A stretch of 30,526 nucleotides of DNA from JBGPHT01 sp041484525 (lineage in GTDB: Bacteria; Acidobacteriota; Terriglobia; Bryobacterales; Bryobacteraceae), in contig JBGPHT010000091.1 of NCBI GenBank assembly GCA_041484525.1, positions 1-30,526 of the forward strand, written 5' to 3'. Position numbers and translations under genes: made by a program. Under the pieces are notes generated by a model. It searched no databases, had not been told where the DNA came from, and saw nothing but the letters and a program-made list of their open reading frames with translations. Below, one piece after another: positions 17,917 to 24,553 of the stretch (position 1 is its first letter; the number at the start of each line of letters is the position of its first letter).

Positions 17917-19139
17917 TAATCCATCAATACTATCTGATGCCGGGCCAGCCGGGCGGATCGCGCTTCAACGAGATGGCGCGCTTTTGGGCGGAATCGGGCC
18001 ACGACGTCACGGTGATCGCCGGGAACGTGAACTACACCACCGGCCGAAAGCCCGCAGCTCCCCAAGAACACTGGATCGCCAAAGAGCAGGATGGACCGGT
18101 GAACGTATGGCGATGCGATTTGCCCGAATCGTACAGCCGCGGCTACCGCGGGCGGATGTGGGCTTTCGCGGCATTCGTTTTATCCGCTTCGGCGGCTGTC
18201 GTGCGGGCGGAAAGGCCCGATGTGATCGTGGCCACGTCGCCACCGTTGACGATCGCTCTTCCCGCACTCCTGGCGGCGCGGCTGCGCTGGCGGCGCATTC
18301 CGTGCATTTTCGAGGTCCGCGATCTCTGGCCGGAAAGCGCGGTCACCACCGGTGTGCTCTCGCGGGACTCCCTGTTGACTCGCACCCTCTTTTCTGTGGA
18401 GCGCTATGCGTATCGATTCGCGGATCGCATCAATGTCCTGACCCCGGCTTTCCGCGAAGATATTCTGCAACGCGGTCTCGCATCGGCGGACAAGATTGCA
18501 TTCATTCCGAACGGAGCGGATCTGGATCATTTTCATCCAGGCCCTCTGCACAACAGCATGCGCCGCCGGCTCGAGTGGGGAGACCGTTTTGTGGTGCTTT
18601 ACGCCGGAGCGCATGGGCGCGCCAATGCGGTCGGCCAGTTACTGCACGCCGCGGAGTGCCTGCGGGATCGAGCCGACATTCTGATTGCGTGCGTCGGAGA
18701 CGGGCCCGAGAGAGCGGCACTCGAGGCCGCGGCACGAGAACGCTGCTTGACCAACATCGTCTTCCTCGGTGCCCAGCCGAAGGACATGATGCCGGATCTG
18801 GTGAATGCCGCGAATGTGGGCGCCGCGGTGCTCCAGAATAATCCGACCTTTCGTACGGTGTATCCGAACAAGATTTTCGACTATATGGCGTGTGGCCGGC
18901 CTACACTGCTCGCCATCGACGGCGTAGCGCGCCAACTGGTCTGTGAAGAGGCGCGGACGGGCGTCTTCGCCGAGCCGGAGAATGGGCCCGCGATCGCAAG
19001 CGCGATCCGGCGCCTTGCCGATAACCCCGCGGAGTGCCGGGAGATGGGCGCGCGCGGCTACGAATGGGTGGTAGCCCACGCCAGCCGAAGGGCGTTGGCT
19101 ACTCGCTATCTGCACCTCATGACTGAGGTCTGCCACTAA
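17904..19139 (+). CDS. Glycosyltransferase family 4 (WbuB/WcaI-like)
   Basis: 411 residues from the ATG at 17904, which overlaps the previous gene by 13 bases; a longer frame from 17781 only adds shadow sequence. N-terminal MRILIIHQYYLMPGQPGGSR followed by FNEMARFWAESGHDVTVIAG is typical of the WbuB/WcaI group. FEVRDLWPESAVTTG, VLYAGAHGRANAV and the donor motif TVYPNKIFDYMACGRPTLLAI also fit. In this group the catalytic acidic pair is replaced by the K-x2-D arrangement of NKIFDYMA. Members often transfer amino sugars such as N-acetylfucosamine or N-acetylglucosamine (family knowledge), which fits the UDP-GlcNAc epimerase immediately downstream. Confidence 0.88.
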   Translation: MRILIIHQYYLMPGQPGGSRFNEMARFWAESGHDVTVIAGNVNYTTGRKPAAPQEHWIAKEQDGPVNVWRCDLPESYSRGYRGRMWAFAAFVLSASAAVVRAERPDVIVATSPPLTIALPALLAARLRWRRIPCIFEVRDLWPESAVTTGVLSRDSLLTRTLFSVERYAYRFADRINVLTPAFREDILQRGLASADKIAFIPNGADLDHFHPGPLHNSMRRRLEWGDRFVVLYAGAHGRANAVGQLLHAAECLRDRADILIACVGDGPERAALEAAARERCLTNIVFLGAQPKDMMPDLVNAANVGAAVLQNNPTFRTVYPNKIFDYMACGRPTLLAIDGVARQLVCEEARTGVFAEPENGPAIASAIRRLADNPAECREMGARGYEWVVAHASRRALATRYLHLMTEVCH

Positions 19140-19143
19140 TTCC

Positions 19144-20259
19144 ATGACAGAAATAACCATCGTGATTGGGGCTCGCCCAAACTTCATGAAAGCCGCTCCC
19201 CTGATCCGAGCGTTGGCCGGGACACGCCTCGCGCCGCGCGTCGTCCACACGGGTCAGCATTATGACGCTGCGATGTCGGACGTGTTCCTGCGGCAACTCG
19301 GCATCGCCGAACCGGACGTGCACCTGGAAGCCGGATCCGGAAGCCATGGCGAACAGACGGGTCGCGTGCTGCAGGCATTTGAAAAGTACCTGGCAAACTC
19401 GCCGATTCCGCAGCGGGGAGTCGTGGTGGTCGGCGATGTGAACTCCACCATGGCGTGCGCCATCACCGCGGCCAAGATGCAAATCCCCGTGGCGCATATC
19501 GAGGCAGGCCTGCGTTCCTTCGACCGGGCCATGCCGGAGGAGATCAATCGCCTGCTCACAGACGCTGTCTCGGATCTGCTGTTCGTCAGTGAGCCCAGTG
19601 GCATCCGCAACCTCGAGCGCGAAGGCGTTCCTGCTTCGAAGGTCCACTATGCAGGCAATGTCATGATCGACACTCTGGTTCACGAACTGGACGCGGCCAT
19701 CGATCTCAATACACCCGCAGAGTTCGGCCTCTGCCCGAACGGTTACGTTCTGGCGACCCTGCACCGTCCAGCCAACGTGGATCAACCGGAACGCCTAGAC
19801 GCTTTGGTGGAATTGCTCTCCCGGGTCTCGGAGAAGCTGCCGGTGATTTTTCCGCTGCATCCACGGACGCGCACGCGGCTGGCTGATGCCGGGCTGATGG
19901 AGAGACTCGCTTCGAATCGGCGGATCACTATCGCGGATCCGCTCGGTTATCGGGAGAATCTGGGGCTCATGAAGTCCGCTCGCGCCGTATTGACCGATTC
20001 GGGAGGAATCCAGGAAGAAACCTCGTATCTCGGTGTTCCCTGCCTGACGTTGCGCAGCAACACGGAGCGGCCGGTCACGATTTCTCATGGGACCAATCTG
20101 CTGGTCGGCGATGATCTCGACCTCGCGTACCAGCAGATCCTACACATCCTCGCCGGTGATTACCGCAAGGGACAGCCGATCGATGGTTGGGACGGCCGGG
20201 CGGCTGAGCGCATTGCCGAAGTACTGGACGCCTGCTGGGGTTGCAATGAAGCCGCCTGA
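19144..20259 (+). CDS. wecB: UDP-N-acetylglucosamine 2-epimerase (non-hydrolysing)
   Basis: 371 residues, the usual length. It interconverts UDP-GlcNAc and UDP-ManNAc in the cytoplasm. The family residues are visible: GARPNFMKAAPL (Arg11, Lys16), HTGQHYD, VVGDVNSTMA with Asp98, HIEAGLRSFDRAMPEEINR with Glu120, LHRPANVD with His207, and LTDSGGIQEE (284-292). UDP-ManNAc could be a precursor of ManNAc or ManNAcA in the repeat unit; no UDP-ManNAc dehydrogenase is in the window. It follows the preceding glycosyltransferase by 4 bases and overlaps the sugar transferase start by 14 bases. Confidence 0.95.
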   Translation: MTEITIVIGARPNFMKAAPLIRALAGTRLAPRVVHTGQHYDAAMSDVFLRQLGIAEPDVHLEAGSGSHGEQTGRVLQAFEKYLANSPIPQRGVVVVGDVNSTMACAITAAKMQIPVAHIEAGLRSFDRAMPEEINRLLTDAVSDLLFVSEPSGIRNLEREGVPASKVHYAGNVMIDTLVHELDAAIDLNTPAEFGLCPNGYVLATLHRPANVDQPERLDALVELLSRVSEKLPVIFPLHPRTRTRLADAGLMERLASNRRITIADPLGYRENLGLMKSARAVLTDSGGIQEETSYLGVPCLTLRSNTERPVTISHGTNLLVGDDLDLAYQQILHILAGDYRKGQPIDGWDGRAAERIAEVLDACWGCNEAA

Positions 20260-20881
20260 ACCTTACTTGTTCGCCAAGCGGCTGTTCGACGTGTCAGTCG
20301 GAGCGGTCGCTCTCGTGATCCTGGGCCCGCTGTTCATGCTGATTGCTGTGTTGATTCGCCTACGCCTGGGCCGGCCGGTCTTCTTTCGGCAGACGCGGAT
20401 CGGCCTGGCGGAGAGACCGTTTCGGATTTGGAAATTCCGCACCATGGTTGCCTGCACGAATACCCGCGGCAGTCCCTTACCGGACGCCACGCGGCTCACG
20501 CCACTCGGTCGTTTCTTGCGCGCGGGCAGCCTGGACGAGTTGCCGCAGCTCCTGAACGTGTTGAGCGGCGAGATGAGCTTGATTGGACCGCGGCCGCTGC
20601 TGCCTGAGTACTTGCCGAGGTATTCGCCATTCCAGCGGCGCCGGCATGAAGTCAAGCCCGGCATAACGGGTTGGGCCCAGGTCAACGGACGGAATGCGCT
20701 CACATGGGAAGAGAGGTTCGTACTGGACGTCTGGTATACCGGTCAACGGAGCATTTGGCTGGACATGCGGATTCTGTGGATAACCGTCTGGAAGGTCGTT
20801 CTCCGGAAGAACGTCAGCCAGGCAGGGCACGTAACCATGCCTGAATTCTCCGGCGAAATGGATCGCGTTCAAAACGTATGA
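20246..20881 (+). CDS. Initiating sugar-1-phosphate transferase (PglC/WcaJ C-domain type)
   Basis: 211 residues, the small monotopic form without the N-terminal membrane bundle of WbaP/WcaJ. KRLFDVSVGAVALVILGPLF starts the single re-entrant hydrophobic helix. FFRQTRIGLAERPFRIWKFRTM, the catalytic Asp-Glu in LRAGSLDELPQLLNVLSGEM (Asp97-Glu98), SLIGPRPLLPEYL and KPGITGWAQVNGRN are the family signatures. It transfers a phospho-sugar from a UDP-sugar to undecaprenyl phosphate and so starts the repeat unit. I chose the ATG at 20246, with GGGG 5-8 bases upstream; the frame to 20087 is a shadow of the epimerase gene. Small PglC-type enzymes often use UDP-bacillosamine-like or UDP-GlcNAc-derived sugars. 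Confidence 0.92.
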   Translation: MKPPEPYLFAKRLFDVSVGAVALVILGPLFMLIAVLIRLRLGRPVFFRQTRIGLAERPFRIWKFRTMVACTNTRGSPLPDATRLTPLGRFLRAGSLDELPQLLNVLSGEMSLIGPRPLLPEYLPRYSPFQRRRHEVKPGITGWAQVNGRNALTWEERFVLDVWYTGQRSIWLDMRILWITVWKVVLRKNVSQAGHVTMPEFSGEMDRVQNV

Positions 20882-21561
20882 CGAACCTATACATCTGGGG
20901 AGCCGGCGGACATGGGAAAGTGGTCTTTGATTGCGCGGCTGCGACAGTAGAGACGATCGCGTTCCTCGACGATAATCCGAAGGTCCAGGGATCCCAGTTC
21001 TGCGGGCGTCCGGTATTCGCGCCGCTCATTCGCCTACAGGTGGACAGCGCCGGCGCGTCCTTCATCATTGCGATCGGAGACAACCGGATGCGGGCGGCCC
21101 GATTTCTAGTAGCGCTGGAGTATGGTCTGCCGGCCGGGACGATCGTCCATCCTGCGGCTGTGGTGTCACGTTCCGCGGTAATCGGCGAAGGCACCGTGGT
21201 CATGCCCGGGGCGACGATCAATGCCGACGCCAGAATCGGACGCAACTGCATCGTCAACACCGGAGCCGTGGTCGAACACGACTGCTGCATTGGCGACCAC
21301 GTGCATCTCGCACCCCGCTCCACTCTCGGTGGTGGTGTAAGCGTGGATTCGTTTTCCCTGATCGGCATCGGTGCCGTGGTGATTCCGGGCGTAGTTATCG
21401 GCGACGGCGCGGTCGTGGGCGCGGGCGCCGTGGTGGTCAAGGCTGTGCCCCAAGGCGTCATCGTAGCCGGGGTACCGGCCCGCGTGTTGGCCCGGGCTGA
21501 GGACGTGCAAGCTGCCGGCGCCCGCATGAAGGGTGTCGACGCGTTCGTCCGGTTTACATGA
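20878..21561 (+). CDS. PglD/NeuD-family sugar acyltransferase
   Basis: 227 residues. N-terminal LYIWGAGGHGKVVFD is the nucleotide-sugar binding domain of PglD/NeuD enzymes. Residues 90-215 are a left-handed beta-helix of hexapeptide repeats (VIGEGTVVMPGATINADARI and so on). The catalytic His is His134 in VVEHDCCIGDH, matching the VEHD motif of PglD. PglD acetylates a UDP-4-amino sugar to give UDP-bacillosamine, and NeuD acetylates sialic acid. The partner 4,6-dehydratase and aminotransferase are not in this window, so they lie elsewhere or the substrate differs. It overlaps the sugar transferase by 4 bases and is the last intact gene of the run. Confidence 0.9.
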   Translation: MTNLYIWGAGGHGKVVFDCAAATVETIAFLDDNPKVQGSQFCGRPVFAPLIRLQVDSAGASFIIAIGDNRMRAARFLVALEYGLPAGTIVHPAAVVSRSAVIGEGTVVMPGATINADARIGRNCIVNTGAVVEHDCCIGDHVHLAPRSTLGGGVSVDSFSLIGIGAVVIPGVVIGDGAVVGAGAVVVKAVPQGVIVAGVPARVLARAEDVQAAGARMKGVDAFVRFT

Positions 21562-21826
21562 AACGCCTACTTGTTGTCCTTCTCGTCACATGCGTGGCGC
21601 CGAAGAGATTCACTTCGTCGCGCATTTACCTCCAAATTGGTCGCTTCGTCGGCCCTCCCGGGACGGCCCTGTCTGGCGGGAATGCGGCGATCTAACTCGG
21701 TTTGCGCCTCCTCGAGTTGGCCCGCCGGACTACGAGAGCGTCCGATCGCAACTGTGGCGAGAATCCGATCCGATCGAGGTCGCTCCCTATGCGTGTGGAT
21801 TCGCGACCATTGGGGAGGATGATTAA
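21558..21826 (+). pseudogene. Small secreted-protein gene broken by a -1 frameshift (candidate)
   Basis: An ATG overlaps the acyltransferase stop (ATGA at 21558-21561) and starts MKRLLVVLLVTCVA, a good short signal peptide. In this frame the sequence then becomes unconvincing and stops after 43 codons. In the adjacent frame, starting at about 21600, it continues AEEIHFVAHLPPNWSLRRPS to the stop at 21824-21826, just ahead of the cupin start. One extra G near GTGGCGCC would join them as VAAEEIHF, giving a signal peptidase site and a secreted protein of about 89 residues. I do not recognise the product. It may be a true mutation, a sequencing error or chance. Confidence 0.35.
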
Positions 21827-21829
21827 AGA

Positions 21830-22168
21830 ATGAATGACGGATACGTCTACTTGCGGGACCTTCGCCAACAAGCGAAAGTTCCAGAGAACGGAATACTGAG
21901 CCAGACCTTGCAGAACGACGCTAGAACGAAAGTAGTACTGTTCGGCTTTGCGGCTGGGCAAGAGCTTTCCGCGCACACGGCTCCCTTTCCGGCCATGCTG
22001 ACATTCTTGAAAGGAGATGCCCTGCTAAAGTTGGGCAGCGATGAACAACTGGCGACCGAAGGCACTTTTGTCCACATGCGCCCATACCTGGAGCACGGGA
22101 TCAAGGCGCAAAACGAAGTCGTCATGCTCCTTATCATGATCAAGGACACCCCCGCCACACCGGCGTGA
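21830..22168 (+). CDS. Small cupin-domain protein
   Basis: 112 residues, a single cupin barrel. GILSQTLQNDARTKVVLFGFAAGQELSAH leads into cupin motif 1, which has one His (AHT) instead of HxH and no clear Glu. Motif 2 is GTFVHMRPYLEHGI with two His. The family of about 110-residue cupins with this layout binds a metal or a small ligand, and its function is not defined. A good ribosome site (GGAGGATG) precedes the ATG. It stands 165 bases before the nitrate operon and 3 bases after the broken secreted-protein gene, so it could belong to either side. It is not an obvious polysaccharide enzyme. Confidence 0.75.
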   Translation: MNDGYVYLRDLRQQAKVPENGILSQTLQNDARTKVVLFGFAAGQELSAHTAPFPAMLTFLKGDALLKLGSDEQLATEGTFVHMRPYLEHGIKAQNEVVMLLIMIKDTPATPA

Positions 22169-22229
22169 ACGCAGGCGCGGGCCTACCAGCCAGCCGGCGA
22201 ACCACGGCTTCGGTAGTTGCGGCCTGGTG

Positions 22230-22241
22230 ATCGCCGGCGAT
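22230..22241. promoter_or_regulatory. Perfect 12-bp palindrome upstream of the nitrate operon
   Basis: ATCGCCGGCGAT is fully symmetric. It lies about 92 bases before the transporter ATG and 3 bases before TTGACC (22245-22250), a possible -35-like hexamer. No good -10 follows at 17 bases (TCGACA), so promoter and operator roles are only suggestions. Confidence 0.25.
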
Positions 22242-22333
22242 GAGTTGACCTTCGCCTTCCAGCACGATCGACAACATCCACCACAGGCGGTGACTGATCG
22301 AAGCCAGCCGGGTTAGATTGGAGTGGGAGGGCT

Positions 22334-24553
22334 ATGCCCAATCGCCGCCACGTCGCGCTCGGGACCATCTCCTTTACCGTCTGCTTCGCGGCATGGGGGT
22401 TGATCAGCGCCTTCGCGCCCCGTTTCCGCGAAGCCTTTCACCTGACACCGTCGGAAACGGCCTTGCTCGTTGCGGTTCCCGTGCTCCTCGGATCACTGGC
22501 GCGAATCCCCATGGGCATTCTCACCGACCGCTTCGGCGGCCGTGCCATCTTCTCGATCCTGATGGCTGCAGTGGCGTTGCCTGTCTGGATGGTGCCGCAG
22601 CAAGCCACCTATTCGAGCCTGCTGACGGTTGCGTTCCTGCTCGGGCTCGCCGGCTCCTCGTTTGCGATCGGCGTGGGCTACATCTCGCGATGGACGCCTC
22701 CTGAGCGGCAGGGCAGCGCACTCGGGGTTTATGGGTTGGGAAACATAGGCCAATCCGCCGCCGTGTTCCTCGGTCCGGTGCTGGCCGCCCAGGTTGGAAT
22801 GGCTGCGGTCTATCACGGTGTCGCCGTGCTGCTGGTGGTTTCGGCCGCGGCTTTCGCCCTGCTCGCGCGCAATGCTCCGGCGCCCGCGGCGTCGCAGCGG
22901 AAGGGCTTCGGCGTCATGCTCGAAGTGCTCACCCGCGAACGGCTCTCGTGGCTCCTGGCGGCCTTCTACTTCCTGACCTTCGGCGGCTTCGTCGCGTTCT
23001 CGATTTATCTGCCCACGCTGCTCAGAGACGAATTCCATCTGCCGCCCGCCGACGCCGGTTTCCGCACCGCGGGCTTCGTGGTTCTGGCGACGCTGCTGCG
23101 TCCCTTGGGCGGCTGGCTCGCCGACCGCATCGGCGGCGCACGCGTACTCTCCACCGTCTTCCTCGGGGTGGCGCCGTTCGCCATGCTGCTGGCATGGGCG
23201 TCGATGATTCCTTTCACCGTCGGCGCGCTCGGATGTGCGGCGTTGCTTGGCCTCGGCAATGGCGCCGTGTTTAAGCTGGTGCCGCAATATTTTCCTAACC
23301 AAACGGGCACGGTTACGGGTCTGGTGGGCGCCATGGGCGGACTCGGCGGATTCTTTCCGCCGCTGCTGCTGGCGTTTTTCCGCAGCCGGACCGGCGCCAT
23401 CTGGCCGGCCTTCCTGCTGCTCGCCTCCACTGCGCTGCTGCTGTGGTGGGCGAACCACCGGGTCTTCGTGCCCCGCCAGCAGGATCTCGATATCGCACTG
23501 CCCGCCGATCTCCGCCGGACCGCCGATCGCCTCCACGCCGGCGCATGGGCCACGCTCTGGACCGCGCTCTTGATCGCCGCCATCGTGGTCGGCTCGCGCA
23601 ATCTGCAGAACTTCGATCCTGCGCTCGTCATCTACACTTTCGCCGTGGTCTTCGCCACCTGGGGCGTGGTCTACCACTACAACGTCTGGCTGGAAAAACC
23701 GCCTACCCGCGTCTATTGGGACCGCGGCTGGGAGCTGTACCGGCGCCGTGGCATCGTGCGCAGCCTGGGCCACGTCGCCGCGCTCGCCGTCACCCACCTG
23801 GTTGCACAGCGCTTTATCGCCCGCCGCTCGCGGTTGCGCTGGTGGATGCACCAGTGCCTCTTCTGGGGCTGCCTTCTCGCGGTTGCCATCACCTTCCCTT
23901 TGGTCTTCGGCTGGATTCAGTTCCGCACCCTTCCCAACGACCAGTTGACTTATGTCACGTACCTGTTCGGCTTTCCCATGGGGGCGTTCCGCCTCCACAC
24001 CGCCACAGCCTGGCTGTTGTTTCACGGGCTCGACATCTCGGCGCTGCTGGTGCTGGCCGGCATCGCACTGTCGCTGTGGCGCCGCATGACTGACCAGGGC
24101 GCCCGCACACTCCAGCAGTTCGGCATGGATTTTCTCCCGATCGTCTTGCTGTTCGCGATCTCCGTCACCGGGCTCGCGCTCACGATCTCCCAGGAGTTTC
24201 TACGCGGCTCCTCGTACAGCTTTCTCGCCATCCTGCACGCTATCACCGTCATTGCCGCGCTGCTCTTTCTGCCGTTCGGAAAATTCTTCCACATCTTCCA
24301 GCGGCCCGCCCAACTCGGGGTTAAACTCTACCAGGAGGCCGGCCTCAAAGACCCGGGCGCTGCCTGCGCGCGATGCGGCCAGCGGTTCGCCTCGCGCATG
24401 CACATTGACGATCTCCGCTCCATCCTGCCCCAGCTCGGCTTCGATTACCGCACGCCCGGTCCCGGCGGCAACTGGCAGGAACTGTGCCCGGCGTGCAAGC
24501 GAAAGACGCTTTCCGTCGCGCAGATGAGGATCAAGGAGGAGTCTCGTGGCTAA
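22334..24553 (+). CDS. Nitrate transporter (NarK-like MFS) fused to a NarI-like haem b membrane domain with a cysteine tail
   Basis: 739 residues. Residues 1-375 are a complete 12-helix MFS nitrate/nitrite porter. The two substrate arginines are in RIPMGILTDRFGGR (Arg57) and RPLGGWLADRIGG (Arg256), and the two glycine-rich nitrate signatures are GLGNIGQSAAVFLG (134-147) and GLGNGAVFKLVP (307-318). Residues 405-655 add about six helices resembling NarI/DsrM cytochrome b subunits. His635 and His653 are 18 apart in ILHAITVIAALLFLPFGKFFH, the spacing of the NarI His187/His205 pair. His506, His555 and His564 are further candidate ligands. The tail (675-722) has C-x2-C (678-681) and C-x2-C (718-721), a zinc or iron site. 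The ATG follows GGGAGGGCT. It heads the five-gene redox operon and probably imports nitrate while feeding quinol electrons to the reductase. Confidence 0.88.
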   Translation: MPNRRHVALGTISFTVCFAAWGLISAFAPRFREAFHLTPSETALLVAVPVLLGSLARIPMGILTDRFGGRAIFSILMAAVALPVWMVPQQATYSSLLTVAFLLGLAGSSFAIGVGYISRWTPPERQGSALGVYGLGNIGQSAAVFLGPVLAAQVGMAAVYHGVAVLLVVSAAAFALLARNAPAPAASQRKGFGVMLEVLTRERLSWLLAAFYFLTFGGFVAFSIYLPTLLRDEFHLPPADAGFRTAGFVVLATLLRPLGGWLADRIGGARVLSTVFLGVAPFAMLLAWASMIPFTVGALGCAALLGLGNGAVFKLVPQYFPNQTGTVTGLVGAMGGLGGFFPPLLLAFFRSRTGAIWPAFLLLASTALLLWWANHRVFVPRQQDLDIALPADLRRTADRLHAGAWATLWTALLIAAIVVGSRNLQNFDPALVIYTFAVVFATWGVVYHYNVWLEKPPTRVYWDRGWELYRRRGIVRSLGHVAALAVTHLVAQRFIARRSRLRWWMHQCLFWGCLLAVAITFPLVFGWIQFRTLPNDQLTYVTYLFGFPMGAFRLHTATAWLLFHGLDISALLVLAGIALSLWRRMTDQGARTLQQFGMDFLPIVLLFAISVTGLALTISQEFLRGSSYSFLAILHAITVIAALLFLPFGKFFHIFQRPAQLGVKLYQEAGLKDPGAACARCGQRFASRMHIDDLRSILPQLGFDYRTPGPGGNWQELCPACKRKTLSVAQMRIKEESRG
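24533..24540 (+). promoter_or_regulatory. Strong ribosome binding site for the GTG start of the molybdoenzyme
   Basis: AAGGAGGA lies 5 bases before GTG at 24546. It lies inside the 3' end of the transporter gene and fixes the GTG as the start. Confidence 0.75.

Noticed and set aside
22493..24025. Minus-strand frame of 510 codons opposite the transporter fusion.
   Set aside because: Low-complexity Arg/Glu/Gly/His-rich translation typical of the antisense of a GC-rich membrane-protein gene.
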